The notes beneath the pieces are model-generated. The model saw only the letters and a list, made by a program, of their open reading frames with translations. It was not told the origin of the DNA and did not search any database. Position numbers and translations under genes: made by a program. 64,000 bases of DNA from Burkholderiaceae bacterium (GTDB lineage Bacteria > Pseudomonadota > Gammaproteobacteria > Burkholderiales > Burkholderiaceae_C): contig JAHCKM010000001.1 of assembly GCA_026125795.1 (NCBI GenBank), forward strand, positions 496,001-560,000, read 5' to 3'. Shown here in pieces: positions 1 to 8,371 of the stretch (its first letter is position 1; every line of letters starts with the position of its first letter).

Positions 1-1908
1 GCTGGCGACGACGCCGGCGTCGTCAAGGCGGCCTTCGAACCAGGCCTCGGCCGCGGCGGAGAACAGCGTGCGACCCACCGCGAAACCCTTGCAGATCGGC
101 TGCCGCGCCGCCGTGCCGAAGGCGTCCGACAGTTCTTCTTCGCTGGCTTCCAGCCCCAGCAGCAGCACGCCGCGGCACCACGGATCGTGCGCGGCGATGC
201 ATGGCGCCAGCGCATCCCAGGCCGCCGCGCTCAGCGGCGGCAGCTTCCACCATTCGGGCTTCACGCCCGTGGCATAAAGCTGCGCCACCGCGCGCACCAC
301 CGTTTGTTCGTCTTGCGCCATCTCGCGCGGCGCGATCACCTCGAGCAGCAACTCATGACCGGTGCGACGACAGGCGCGATACAAGGTCTGCACGCGCTCG
401 AGCTGCAACGTCGCGAGGCCCGGGTCGTCGTCGGGGTGGTGAAAGACCAGGCACTTGACGACCTGCTCGCTCGGCCAATCGGTGAGGTCGAGCCCGACGT
501 TGCCGCCGGCCTCGAACGACAGGGGCCTCGAACCCGGCGCTTCCACCGGCCGCGCCAGCCACAGGCCGCGGCCGGCCAGACGATGCAGGATCGGCGTGCC
601 GTAACGCGCGTCGACGATCATGCCGGGCGCCGGAAACGCGGGCGCGCTGCCGTGCCGCGCGCGTTCGGCCGCATAGCCGTCTTCGGCCGCGCGCGCCACC
701 AGCGACTTGAAGTGCGCGATGCGCGCCAAGTCGGCACCATGCCGCCCGGCACACTCTTCGAGCTGGCTGCGGTGGTCGAACGCCAGCACGGCGAGCGCAT
801 CGGGTGTCGGCCGGCGGGTCGTGGCGCGGTGCACGTGCTCGAGCTCGTCGTCCTCGCGCAGGCGGCGGATCGCCTGCTTGCGCGCGAAGAACAACTGCAG
901 CTCGGGCCAGCTGGGCATCGCCGGTGCGCACCCGTGGCGCGACACGACGATGGCGCCGCACGCGTTGGCATAACGCAGCGCCTGCGCCAGCGGTTCGTCG
1001 CGCACCCAGCCGCGCAGCAGCCCGGCCATGAACGCATCGCCGGCGCCGAGCACGTTGAACACCTCGACCGGAAAGCCGGGTCCCTTCTCGCCGTGCTCGA
1101 TGTCCGCGGGAATCGGGCCCTGGAACGCCACACAACCCATCGGGCCGCGCTTCATCACGATCAGCGCAGGGCTCACGTCACGGATCGACTGCAGCGCCGA
1201 GCGGCTGTCGGTGCTGCCGCCGGCGATGTGGATCTCCTCTTCGGTGCCGACGACGAGGTCGCAGTCGGCCAGCACCGCCTGCAGCTGCTCGGTCACGCGC
1301 GCCGACGACACGAAGCGCTGCTCGCCGAGCCCGGGCGACGTCAGGCCCCACAGCACCGGCCGGTAGTCGATGTCGAGCGCCACGCGCCGCCCGAGGCTGC
1401 GCGCGAGCTGCATCGCCTTGATGCACGCCGCGCGCGTGTCGGGATGCGACAGGTGCGTGCCGCTGATCACCACCGCACGCGCGCGCGCCAGGTAGGCGGC
1501 GTCGATGTCGTCGACGGTGAGCCCCATGTCGGCGCAACGCTCGCGGTAGAAGATGAGCGGGAAGGTGTCGGGGTCGCGGATGCCGAGAAAGACCAGCGCG
1601 GTCAGCCGCGTGGGGTCGGTGCGCAGGCAGCTGACGTCGACGCCTTCGGCCTGCAGCGTCTCGCGCACGAAGCGGCCGTTGTGCTCGTCGCCCACGCGGC
1701 TGATCAGCCCGGCCGCAAGTCCCAGGCGCGCCGCGCCGATGGCGGTGTTGGTGGGCGAGCCGCCCACGTACTTGGCGAAGCTGCGCATGTCTTCGAGTCG
1801 GCCGCCGATCTGCTCGCCGTAGAGATCGACCGCGGCGCGGCCGATGCAGACCACGTCGAGGTCGATGCCCGCGCGCGTCTCGGGCCGCTTGTCGGTCGGG
1901 CCGGTCAC
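1..1908 (-). CDS. iolC: Bifunctional 5-dehydro-2-deoxygluconokinase / DUF2090 protein (3' end outside window)
   Basis: The N-terminal half is a PfkB-family sugar kinase: an early glycine-rich GGSPTNTA segment and the C-terminal anion-hole motif NVLGAGDAF near residue 290. The C-terminal half (from about residue 330, low coordinates) matches the DUF2090 class-I-aldolase-like domain fused to IolC in many proteobacteria. In myo-inositol catabolism IolC phosphorylates 2-deoxy-5-keto-D-gluconate; the fused domain is thought to supply the following aldolase step. 636 codons are present, close to the usual length of about 640-650, so only a few residues are missing. The GTG start is chosen because it overlaps the regulator's stop by 4 nt (GTGA), implying translational coupling. 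Other iol genes probably lie to the left. Confidence 0.88.
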   Translation of the reverse strand, partial: MTGPTDKRPETRAGIDLDVVCIGRAAVDLYGEQIGGRLEDMRSFAKYVGGSPTNTAIGAARLGLAAGLISRVGDEHNGRFVRETLQAEGVDVSCLRTDPTRLTALVFLGIRDPDTFPLIFYRERCADMGLTVDDIDAAYLARARAVVISGTHLSHPDTRAACIKAMQLARSLGRRVALDIDYRPVLWGLTSPGLGEQRFVSSARVTEQLQAVLADCDLVVGTEEEIHIAGGSTDSRSALQSIRDVSPALIVMKRGPMGCVAFQGPIPADIEHGEKGPGFPVEVFNVLGAGDAFMAGLLRGWVRDEPLAQALRYANACGAIVVSRHGCAPAMPSWPELQLFFARKQAIRRLREDDELEHVHRATTRRPTPDALAVLAFDHRSQLEECAGRHGADLARIAHFKSLVARAAEDGYAAERARHGSAPAFPAPGMIVDARYGTPILHRLAGRGLWLARPVEAPGSRPLSFEAGGNVGLDLTDWPSEQVVKCLVFHHPDDDPGLATLQLERVQTLYRACRRTGHELLLEVIAPREMAQDEQTVVRAVAQLYATGVKPEWWKLPPLSAAAWDALAPCIAAHDPWCRGVLLLGLEASEEELSDAFGTAARQPICKGFAVGRTLFSAAAEAWFEGRLDDAGVVAS

Positions 1909-2750
1909 CGCCGCCTCCCGCGCGCGTGCCTCGGCTCGACCAGGGCCTGCCCGGTGCACACCACCAGCGCCTGGGCCAGGCACATCGGCGCCACCAGCGA
2001 GCGCACCTGGGCCGGCGTGCCCGAGCCGGTGAGCAGCAGCGCGCTGGCGGCCGGCTTCAGCGGCGACAGCGTGTGGTCGGTGATCGCGATGACCGGCACG
2101 CCGCGCGCGTGCACCGACTCGGCGGCATCGACCACCTCGGGCGAATAGTTCTTGAAGCTGGTGACCAGCAGCACCTCGCCGCGCTGGATCTGCCGGACCG
2201 ACTCGCCGAGCATGCCGCCCACGCCGTCGTGCAACTGCACGCGCAAGTCGAGCTGCCCGAGCGCATAGGCCAGGTAGGCCGCCACCGGAAACGCACGCCG
2301 CTGCGCCAGCACGTGCACACGCTCGGCATCGCACAACAGGCGCGCGGCCTGGCGCAAGGACGCGTCGGCCAGCGAGCTCTCGAGCCGCTGCAGCTCCGCG
2401 ATGCCTTGTTCGACAAAGCCGTGCAGCGCCGCCGCCTGCCCCTCGCGCCGCGCGCCGTTGGACTTCATGGCGCTGATGCGCTGGCGGTAGGTGCCGGCCT
2501 GCTCCAGCAGCCGGTGGCGGAACAGCTGCTGCAGCTCGGAGAAACCGGAGAAGTGCATCGCGTTGGCAAAGCGCACCAGCGCCGAGGGCTGCACGCCGGC
2601 CGCCTCGGCCACGGTGGCCGCGGTGCCGAGCGCGAAGTCATCGGGGTGTTCGAGCACGTGCTGCGCGATCACCCGCTGTTGCGGCGACAGCCGCGGCAAC
2701 GCCGCGCTGACGGCGTCGGTGAACTCGTGAAACGTCGCGGGGGTCTTCAT
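1905..2750 (-). CDS. MurR/RpiR-family transcriptional regulator with SIS domain
   Basis: A 281-residue protein: N-terminal RpiR helix-turn-helix (residues about 15-75, with the TVAEAAGVQPSALVRFANAM recognition region) followed by a SIS sugar-phosphate-binding domain (about 125-260, including VLLVTSFKNYSPE). Such regulators sense phosphosugars and control sugar or inositol catabolism. It is the first gene of the leftward unit and its stop overlaps the iolC start by 4 nt, so it probably regulates that locus and itself. The reading frame stays open far upstream, but the ATG at 2750 fits the family N-terminus and keeps the start clear of the divergent permease. A 16-bp palindrome sits 42 bp upstream. 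Confidence 0.88.
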   Translation of the reverse strand: MKTPATFHEFTDAVSAALPRLSPQQRVIAQHVLEHPDDFALGTAATVAEAAGVQPSALVRFANAMHFSGFSELQQLFRHRLLEQAGTYRQRISAMKSNGARREGQAAALHGFVEQGIAELQRLESSLADASLRQAARLLCDAERVHVLAQRRAFPVAAYLAYALGQLDLRVQLHDGVGGMLGESVRQIQRGEVLLVTSFKNYSPEVVDAAESVHARGVPVIAITDHTLSPLKPAASALLLTGSGTPAQVRSLVAPMCLAQALVVCTGQALVEPRHARGRRR

Positions 2751-2791
2751 CGCTGCTGCATTAGAACAAACGTGCTTGACATTGACAATAC

Positions 2792-2807
2792 GAGAATAGA
2801 CATTCTC
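2792..2807. promoter_or_regulatory. Candidate operator palindrome between rpiR and livM
   Basis: GAGAAT-N4-ATTCTC is a perfect inverted repeat in the 84-bp divergent interval. Just left of it are two overlapping TTGACA-like hexamers (2776-2787) that could serve as -35 elements for the rightward gene. RpiR proteins bind short palindromes near their own promoters, so this is the best candidate site, but assignment to this regulator is inference. Confidence 0.45.
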
Positions 2808-2834
2808 ATTGCGGTCGAACGGCCGGCTCTCCCC

Positions 2835-3851
2835 ATGGCGTATTGCCCACCGATCGCACCCCTCGTCACCGCCCCGATGGTCGGCACGCTGGCCGTCCTG
2901 GCCAGCGCGCCGCTGTGGTTGCAGGCGGTGGGCCTGTACCAGTACCTGGCGCTGGAGATCGTGATCTGGATGATCTTTGCGCTGGCGCACAACCTGCTGC
3001 TCGGCCACGGCGGCATGCCGTCGTTCGGGCACGGCGCGTACTTCGGCGTCGGTGCCTATGCGTTCGGCCTGCTGCAGCAGCGCGCGGGGGCCGAGCTGTG
3101 GGGCGGTCTCGGCGGCGCGGTGCTGTGTGCCGCGCTGGTCGGTGCCGCGGTGGCGCTGTTCATCTCGCACCGGCGCGGCATCTACTACGCGCTGCTGACG
3201 ATCGCGTTCGGGCAGGTGATGTGGTTCGTCGCCATCAAGTGGCACTCGGTCACCGGCGGCGAGGACGGCTTGCTGAAGATCGCGCGCCCGCCGTTGCGGC
3301 TGGCCGGCCGGGAGTGGTCGCTGGCGTCGAACGAGGCGTTCTACGGCTTCGTGCTGGCCGTGTTCGCGCTCGTGCTCGTGGGCCTTTGGCGCCTGGTGCA
3401 CTCGCCATGGGGACGGGTGCTGCGCGCCATCAAGCAAAACGAGATGCGCGCCGCGTTCGTGGGCTATCCGGTGTGGCTCTACAAGTGGTCGGCTTTCGTG
3501 CTGTCGGCCGCGCTGTCGGGCCTGGCCGGCGCGCTGTTCGCGATGGCACAGAACTCGGCCTACCCCAACGTCATGAGCCTGCACAACTCCGGCTTCGTCG
3601 TGATGATGGTGCTGATCGGCGGCGGGCTGGTCAGCTTCTGGGGGCCGGTGATCGGTGCGGCGGTGTTCATCCTCGCACGCGACCTGCTCGGTGCCTACAC
3701 CGAGGCCTGGCTGCTGTGGTACGGGCTGTTGTTCATGGCGATGGTGCTGTTCAAGCCCGAAGGCATTGCCGGCGCATGGCAGTCATGGCGCCGGCGGCGT
3801 CGCGCGCCGGCGCTGGCGCCGGTGCACCTGGCCAACGACGGGGGGGCCTGA
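2835..3851 (+). CDS. livM: Branched-chain amino acid type ABC transporter permease (LivM family)
   Basis: A 338-residue polytopic membrane protein with about eight to nine hydrophobic segments. It has the LivM features NLLLGHGGMPSFGHGAYFGV near residue 55 and an EAA-like loop around IKQNEMRAAFVGYP in the second half. It forms the inner-membrane channel with a LivH partner. It is followed after 3 nt by livG. LivH normally lies immediately upstream, but that position holds the divergent rpiR gene, and no periplasmic binding protein is nearby. The ATG at 2835 leaves a short N-terminus before the first membrane segment. Substrate cannot be predicted; this family also transports urea, amides and aromatic acids. 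Confidence 0.87.
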   Translation: MAYCPPIAPLVTAPMVGTLAVLASAPLWLQAVGLYQYLALEIVIWMIFALAHNLLLGHGGMPSFGHGAYFGVGAYAFGLLQQRAGAELWGGLGGAVLCAALVGAAVALFISHRRGIYYALLTIAFGQVMWFVAIKWHSVTGGEDGLLKIARPPLRLAGREWSLASNEAFYGFVLAVFALVLVGLWRLVHSPWGRVLRAIKQNEMRAAFVGYPVWLYKWSAFVLSAALSGLAGALFAMAQNSAYPNVMSLHNSGFVVMMVLIGGGLVSFWGPVIGAAVFILARDLLGAYTEAWLLWYGLLFMAMVLFKPEGIAGAWQSWRRRRRAPALAPVHLANDGGA

Positions 3852-3854
3852 CGC

Positions 3855-4601
3855 GTGGCGCTGTTCGAGGCCCATCATCTGCACAAGCGCTTCGGCCACC
3901 AGGTGGTGCTGCAGGACGTCTCGCTGCGCGTGGAGCGCGGCGAGCTGCGCGGCATCATGGGACCCAACGGTGCCGGCAAGACCACCTGCTTCAACGTGCT
4001 GACCGGCCTGCACCGGCCCGATCGGGGCCGCGTCACCTTCGACGGGCAGGACATCACCGGCTGGTCGCCGCGCGAGGTGGCATGCCGCGGCCTCTCACGC
4101 TCGTTCCAGTCGATGAATCTGTTCGACGAGTATGCGGCGATCGACAACGTGGTGATCGCGCTGCCCGCGGTGCGTGCCATCGGCTGGTCGATGCGGCGTG
4201 ACCTCGCCCGCCAGCGCAGCGCCTACGACGAGGCGGCCGAGATCCTGCGCCGCGTCGGCCTTTCCGGCAAGGAGCACATTGCTTCGCGCAGCCTTTCCTA
4301 TGGCGAGCGGCGCGCGCTCGAGATCGGCGTGGCGCTGGCGGCCCGGCCCAAGATGCTGTTTCTCGACGAGCCGACCGCCGGGCTGGGCATCGAGGGCACG
4401 GCGCGGCTGACCGAACTGGTGGCCATGCTCAAGAGGGATCTGACGATCGTGATCATCGAGCACGACATGCGCTTCCTGTTCGGCCTGGCCGATCGCATCT
4501 CGGTGATCCACTGGGGCCAGGTGATCGCCGAAGGCACGCCGCAGGCCTTGCGCGCCAATCCGTGGGTGCAGCGCTCCAGCCTGGGGAGCCTTGCTGCATG
4601 A
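3855..4601 (+). CDS. livG: Branched-chain amino acid type ABC transporter ATPase (LivG family)
   Basis: 248 residues with a complete nucleotide-binding domain: Walker A GPNGAGKT at 36-43, Q-loop in the SRSFQSMNLF region, signature LSYGERR near 148, Walker B MLFLDEPTAGLG near 166-177 and a switch His in IIEHDMRF. The LivG type is recognised by the long insert after the Q-loop and the C-terminal IAEGTPQALRANPWVQ region. It starts with GTG 3 nt after livM and powers the permease together with LivF. The C-terminus is a little short for the family but ends naturally. Confidence 0.9.
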   Translation: MALFEAHHLHKRFGHQVVLQDVSLRVERGELRGIMGPNGAGKTTCFNVLTGLHRPDRGRVTFDGQDITGWSPREVACRGLSRSFQSMNLFDEYAAIDNVVIALPAVRAIGWSMRRDLARQRSAYDEAAEILRRVGLSGKEHIASRSLSYGERRALEIGVALAARPKMLFLDEPTAGLGIEGTARLTELVAMLKRDLTIVIIEHDMRFLFGLADRISVIHWGQVIAEGTPQALRANPWVQRSSLGSLAA

Positions 4602-4672
4602 GCCCCGCCCGGCCGCCCGAAGGGGCTCAGCCCCCGCTCGGCGGGGAGGCGCGCAGCGCCAGGGGTGCGCTT
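4602..4672. repeat. G+C-rich hairpin spacer inside the liv operon
   Basis: A 71-bp non-coding insert between livG and livF, where 0-20 nt would be usual. It contains a CCCCGC-TCG-GCGGGG hairpin around 4631-4646 and two short AGCGCC-type repeats. It resembles the other hairpin spacers in this window (24457-24558, 27295-27478, 28837-28981) in composition and position within or before an operon. Confidence 0.45.
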
Positions 4673-5383
4673 ATGAGCACAGCCCCGCTGCTGTCGGTGG
4701 ACGGCATCCACACCTTCTACGGCGAGACGCAGGTGTTGTTCGGCCCTTCGCTGCAGGTGCGGCCCGGCGAGGTGCTGGCGCTGCTGGGCCCCAACGGCGC
4801 CGGCAAGACCACCACGCTGCGCTCGATCCTGGGCCTCACGCCGGCACGCCGCGGCGCGATCACCTTCGACGGGCGCGCGATCACGCACGAGCCCACGCAT
4901 CGCATCGCCGCGCACGGGGTGGGCTGGGTGCCGGACGACCGACGCATCTTCCCCACGCTGACGGTGTTGCGTAACCTCGAGATCGCGCGCAAGAAGACGC
5001 GCTTCCGGGCCTGGTCGCTCGGCGAGTGCTTTGCGCTGTTCTCCGCGCTGGAATACCTGCTGCCGCGCGAGTGCGAGAACCTGTCCGGCGGCGAGATGCA
5101 GATGGTGGCGATCGCGCGCGTGCTGATGGGCGCGCCCGGTCTGGTGCTGCTCGACGAGCCCAGCCAGGGGCTTGCGCCGAAGGTGGTGCAGGACGTGATG
5201 CACGCGGTGCAGCGCTTGCGCGGCGAGGGCGTGGCCGTGCTGCTGGTGGAGCAGAACGTGGCCTGCGCGCTCGGCGTGGCCGACCGCGTGAGCGTGATGC
5301 AAGGCGGCCGCGTCGTGCACGAGTGTCCTGCGCAGGCGCTGCGCAGCGACGCCGCGCTGCGGCGTCGCTGGTTGGGGATTTGA
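4673..5383 (+). CDS. livF: Branched-chain amino acid type ABC transporter ATPase (LivF family)
   Basis: 236 residues, the usual LivF length. Walker A GPNGAGKT lies at 39-46, signature LSGGEMQM near 137, Walker B LVLLDEPSQGLAP near 158, and a switch region VLLVEQNVACAL typical of LivF. It is the second ATPase of the transporter. The frame is open upstream to 4562 inside livG, but the ATG at 4673 (MSTAPLLSVDGI) starts directly before the conserved first strand and is preferred. It closes the compact liv transcription unit; a long non-coding region follows. Confidence 0.9.
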   Translation: MSTAPLLSVDGIHTFYGETQVLFGPSLQVRPGEVLALLGPNGAGKTTTLRSILGLTPARRGAITFDGRAITHEPTHRIAAHGVGWVPDDRRIFPTLTVLRNLEIARKKTRFRAWSLGECFALFSALEYLLPRECENLSGGEMQMVAIARVLMGAPGLVLLDEPSQGLAPKVVQDVMHAVQRLRGEGVAVLLVEQNVACALGVADRVSVMQGGRVVHECPAQALRSDAALRRRWLGI

Positions 5384-5426
5384 AGTGAAACTCGAGCGGT
5401 CCGTTCAGCATGCGGCGCGGCGCGGC

Positions 5427-5647
5427 GGGCGGTACCCGGGGTGGGCTCCTACTGGGTCGGTCGGCCCTGCGGGCCGACTGCGCTGCGATGCTCGCGCCAC
5501 AAGGGCGGCTGCGATGCCGCTCGCAAGCGGCGCTCCCGCGCCGCTGCATCATGGCTTCTCGCCGGTCCGGTCCCTTCGGGCCCGGACTTCCCCTTGTGTC
5601 GCTGCGCTTCTCGCCGCCCCACAAGTCGCCCACCCCGGGTACCGCCC
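5427..5647. repeat. Inverted repeat pair 1 (exact 20-bp arms)
   Basis: The arms at 5427-5446 (GGGCGGTACCCGGGGTGGGC) and 5628-5647 are exact reverse complements; allowing one mismatch they extend outwards by about 7 bp (5420-5426 and 5648-5654). About 180 bp lies between them and itself contains smaller inverted repeats, including CACAAGGG with CCCTTGTG-like ends. Confidence 0.8.
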
Positions 5648-5697
5648 ACCGCGCAGCACCGCTCGTGGTGTTGCTCGACAAATACCTCGGTGCATCG

Positions 5698-5941
5698 GCA
5701 AAGCCGTGGTCGGGTGTGCGCTGGCAGCGACATCTGCGGCGCCGAGCAGCGCAGAGCGCATGGCCGCGCGCACGCAGTGCGCGCCTCAACATCTGACTCG
5801 CGTCGACTGTTCGACCACAGCGAACGAAGTGAGCGGAGGGAGTTTCGACGCGGGCCATGCGATCGAGCAGCGCAGGGGACCCCTCGCGCAGCGAGGGGCT
5901 GCCGCAGCCGAGCGCCGGCGCATACCCGGCCGCGGCTTTGC
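5698..5941. repeat. Inverted repeat pair 2 (27-bp arms, 23 of 27 matching)
   Basis: The segment 5698-5724 (starting GCAAAGCCGTGGTCGGGT) is the reverse complement of 5915-5941 at 23 of 27 positions; all four differences are transitions. Exact repeats elsewhere in the region and transition-only decay here suggest a former element losing its symmetry by mutation. Confidence 0.7.
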
Positions 5942-5994
5942 TCGCTCGCTGTCCAACCTGTTGCGGTTCGCGCGAAGCGCAATCGGGAGCTGAC

Positions 5995-6633
5995 ATGGAG
6001 CCGCCGCTGCTGCAGGTGCAAGGCCTGGTCAAACGCTACCGTCGCGGTTGGCCGCGCTCGCGCACCACGTTCGAGCTGCAGGCCGACTTCCAGGTCGACG
6101 GTGCCGGCGTGATCGGCGTCATGGGCGCCAACGGCTCCGGCAAGACGACCCTGTTCGAGCTGATCACCGGCGGCAACCAGCCGAACGAGGGGCGGGTGCA
6201 GGTGGCTGGCCAGGACATCCATCGCGTGCGCTACGAGCAGCGCGGCCAGCTGGCGCTGCACTACCACCAGTCCTATCAGCTCAGGCGCTTCCGTCGCACG
6301 CGGCCGGCGTTCATGCTCGAAGCGGCGCGCATGCCCCAGGCCGCCGTGCACCTGTTCGACGAGCCGCAGTTCAACACGCAGGACGGCTACATCGGCTTCA
6401 TGCTCGCCTTTTTCCGCCGCCTGCGCGACGAGGGCAAGCTGGTGTTCCTTTGCCTGCATCCCAACGAGCCCGTGCACCTCGAGATCCTCGAACAGGCCTG
6501 CGAGCGTTTCATCTTCGTGCAGAAGGACGACGCGCGCGTCAGCCGCCTGTTGCAGGCCGACACGCTGCCGGCGCTGGTCGAGGTGCCGGCGGTGCGCAGC
6601 TACCTCGGCGCCTTGTTGCCGGAGCGCCGCTGA
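5995..6633 (+). CDS. Atypical short ABC-type ATPase lacking the signature motif
   Basis: 212 residues. Walker A GANGSGKT (44-51), a Q-loop-like YHQSYQLRRF stretch, Walker B VHLFDEPQF with Asp near 122, and a switch-like His in LCLHPNEP near 155 are all present. No LSGGQ-type signature is found, and Walker A to Walker B is only about 72 residues, against about 129 in the neighbouring LivG, so most of the helical subdomain is missing. Such a protein could not form the usual ATP sandwich by itself. It lies 611 bp after livF on the same strand. It may be a specialised regulatory ATPase or a deletion derivative; the open frame and clean C-terminus argue against simple decay. Confidence 0.7.
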   Translation: MEPPLLQVQGLVKRYRRGWPRSRTTFELQADFQVDGAGVIGVMGANGSGKTTLFELITGGNQPNEGRVQVAGQDIHRVRYEQRGQLALHYHQSYQLRRFRRTRPAFMLEAARMPQAAVHLFDEPQFNTQDGYIGFMLAFFRRLRDEGKLVFLCLHPNEPVHLEILEQACERFIFVQKDDARVSRLLQADTLPALVEVPAVRSYLGALLPERR

Positions 6634-6645
6634 GGCCGCGTGCTT

Positions 6646-7500
6646 TCAGCCTTTGCGCGGCGCGCGCGCACCGATCATCCAGCAGGCCGCCGCGAAGCGG
6701 ACGGCGTCGCCGTGCACGTACGGCGCAAAGGCTTCGTGCAGCGTGGCGAGCACGCGCGCGCGAGTCGGCTCGTCCACATCGCGCAGCGCACGCCCCACCG
6801 GTCCGAGCCGGGCGTAGTAACGCGACAGATCGCTCTCGGACATCGTGCAGGTCACGTCGATCGGCTGGATGTGAATGTCCGTCCATCCACTGCCCTGCAG
6901 GATCGACCGAACCCGCTCGGGGTCGGCGAAAGCAAACTGCCCTGGCGCATCGGGTGCGCGGACGGGCAGCGCCGACAGCAGCGGCGCCGCCGCGCGCTCG
7001 GCCGTGGTCATGAACGGGTTCTCCGCCGGGCTGCGCCAGGCGACGAAGTGCATCGCGGCATCGGCCCGGGCCGCGCGCCGCAGGTTGGCAAACGCCTGCA
7101 GCGGTGCGTCGAAGAACATCACGCCGAAGCGCGAGACGAAGCTGTCGAACGCGGCCGGCTCGAACGCGTGCGTCTGCACGTCCACACGGACGAACTGTGC
7201 GCGCGAGCCTTCGCGCTCGGCGCGCGCGCGGGCGACTGCGATCATCGGATTGGAAATGTCGATGCCGACGCAGCGCCCGCGGGATGCGAGCTGCCGCGCG
7301 ATGGCGAGCGTGGTGGCGCCCGTGCCGCAGCCGACGTCGAGCACTTGGTGGGCCGGCTGGGCGGCCACCGCATCGACCAGCAGGTCTTCGAGCGGCTGCA
7401 GCGCGCGGTCGAACGTCTCCTGCAGGTCGATCCAGGCCTGCCCGGAGGGGCCGTTCCAGAGCTTGGCTTGTTCGCTCTCGGCCGGAGGCTGGTCGTTCAT
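6646..7500 (-). CDS. Class I SAM-dependent methyltransferase
   Basis: 284 residues with a Rossmann-type methyltransferase core. Motif I is VLDVGCGTGATT near residue 53, the acidic end of strand 2 is CVGIDISNPM, and motif post-I lies in FDSFVSRFGVMFFD. The family resembles small-molecule (UbiE/COQ5-like) methyltransferases; the substrate is unknown. The ATG at 7500 is preceded by a GAGAGA ribosome-binding site, which favours it over an upstream in-frame start at 7554. It converges on the atypical ABC ATPase gene with 12 bp between stops. Confidence 0.85.
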   Translation of the reverse strand: MNDQPPAESEQAKLWNGPSGQAWIDLQETFDRALQPLEDLLVDAVAAQPAHQVLDVGCGTGATTLAIARQLASRGRCVGIDISNPMIAVARARAEREGSRAQFVRVDVQTHAFEPAAFDSFVSRFGVMFFDAPLQAFANLRRAARADAAMHFVAWRSPAENPFMTTAERAAAPLLSALPVRAPDAPGQFAFADPERVRSILQGSGWTDIHIQPIDVTCTMSESDLSRYYARLGPVGRALRDVDEPTRARVLATLHEAFAPYVHGDAVRFAAACWMIGARAPRKG

Positions 7501-7573
7501 ACGAGGTCTCTCTTTGCGCAGGGTCCCGACATGAGCTGCACTGTGCCAGTTCAAGTCGGCTTGAGGTCAAGCC

Positions 7574-8371
7574 CTAACGCAACGCCTCGTCGAAGATCGC
7601 CACCGCGCGGGTCCAGCCGGCCGACGCCCCGCGGATCTTGTGCGGGAAGCAGCTGATATAGAAACCGTCGGGCGGCAGCGCCTCGAGGTTGTGCAGCTTC
7701 TCGAGGTGGCAGTAGCCGATGTCGCGCCCGGCCTTGTGGCCTTCCCAGATCAGGCTCGCATCGCGGCTGGCGCCGTACTTCTTGGCGGTGTGCACGAACG
7801 GCGCATCCCAGCTCCAGGCGTCGGTGCCGGTCAGGCGCACGCCGCGCTCGAGCAGGAACATCGTCGCCTCGTAGCCCATGCCGCAGCCGGCGCTCACGTA
7901 GTCATGCTGGCCGTAGCGTGAGCCGGCGCGGGTGTTGACCACCACGATCTCCAGCGGGTGCAGCGTGTGGCCGATGCGCTCGAGCTCGGCCTGCACGTCA
8001 GCCGCCGTGACGACATGGCCATCGTCGAAGTGGCGGAAGTCGAGTTTCACCGCCGGCTGGAAGCACCACTCGAGCGGCACCTCGTGGATCGCGATCGACG
8101 GCTTCTTGTCGCCGAGTGCCGCGTCCATCGTGCTGTGGAAGTGATACGGCGCGTCGAGGTGCGTGCCGTTGTGCGTGGACAGCCGCACGAACTCCACCGC
8201 CCAGCCTTCGCCGTCGGGCAGGTCCTCGCGTTTTAGGCCGGGAAAGAACGACGCGATCTGCTCGACGGTGTTGTCGTGCGTGAAGTACTCGATCTTGGGC
8301 GCGAACGACGGCGGATCGCTCAGCACGTCGTTCTCCAGAAAGATCGACAGGTCGACGAAGCGGCGTGTCAT
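7574..8371 (-). CDS. Cyclase-family metal-dependent hydrolase (kynurenine formamidase-like)
   Basis: 265 residues of the putative cyclase family (Pfam PF04199 type). The diagnostic metal-site motif HNGTHLDAPYHF lies near residue 73; an SAGCGMGYEAT segment and a C-terminal region PPDGFYISCFPHKI follow. Relatives hydrolyse amides or lactone-like compounds, for example N-formylkynurenine or isatin. It overlaps the upstream tetR by 4 nt (ATGA), so the two are co-translated. Its neighbours in aromatic degradation suggest an aromatic or cyclic carboxylate substrate, but this is inference. Confidence 0.87.
   Translation of the reverse strand: MTRRFVDLSIFLENDVLSDPPSFAPKIEYFTHDNTVEQIASFFPGLKREDLPDGEGWAVEFVRLSTHNGTHLDAPYHFHSTMDAALGDKKPSIAIHEVPLEWCFQPAVKLDFRHFDDGHVVTAADVQAELERIGHTLHPLEIVVVNTRAGSRYGQHDYVSAGCGMGYEATMFLLERGVRLTGTDAWSWDAPFVHTAKKYGASRDASLIWEGHKAGRDIGYCHLEKLHNLEALPPDGFYISCFPHKIRGASAGWTRAVAIFDEALR

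Larger units (their letters stand above)
5384..5994. repeat. 611-bp gene-free region with two interleaved inverted-repeat pairs
   Basis: No credible coding frame is present: the open frames here have no recognisable protein features and start inside repeats. Two long inverted repeats fill the region (listed separately), together with smaller hairpins such as CCCCTCGC-GCA-GCGAGGGG at about 5879-5897. It separates livF from an ABC ATPase on the same strand. The pattern fits a degenerate non-autonomous mobile or palindromic element rather than a gene; no transposase fragment is visible. Confidence 0.6.

Noticed and set aside
5385-6112. Several 100-220-codon open frames in the repeat island
   Set aside because: All are arginine- or alanine-rich shadows of repeats with no start signal or family match.
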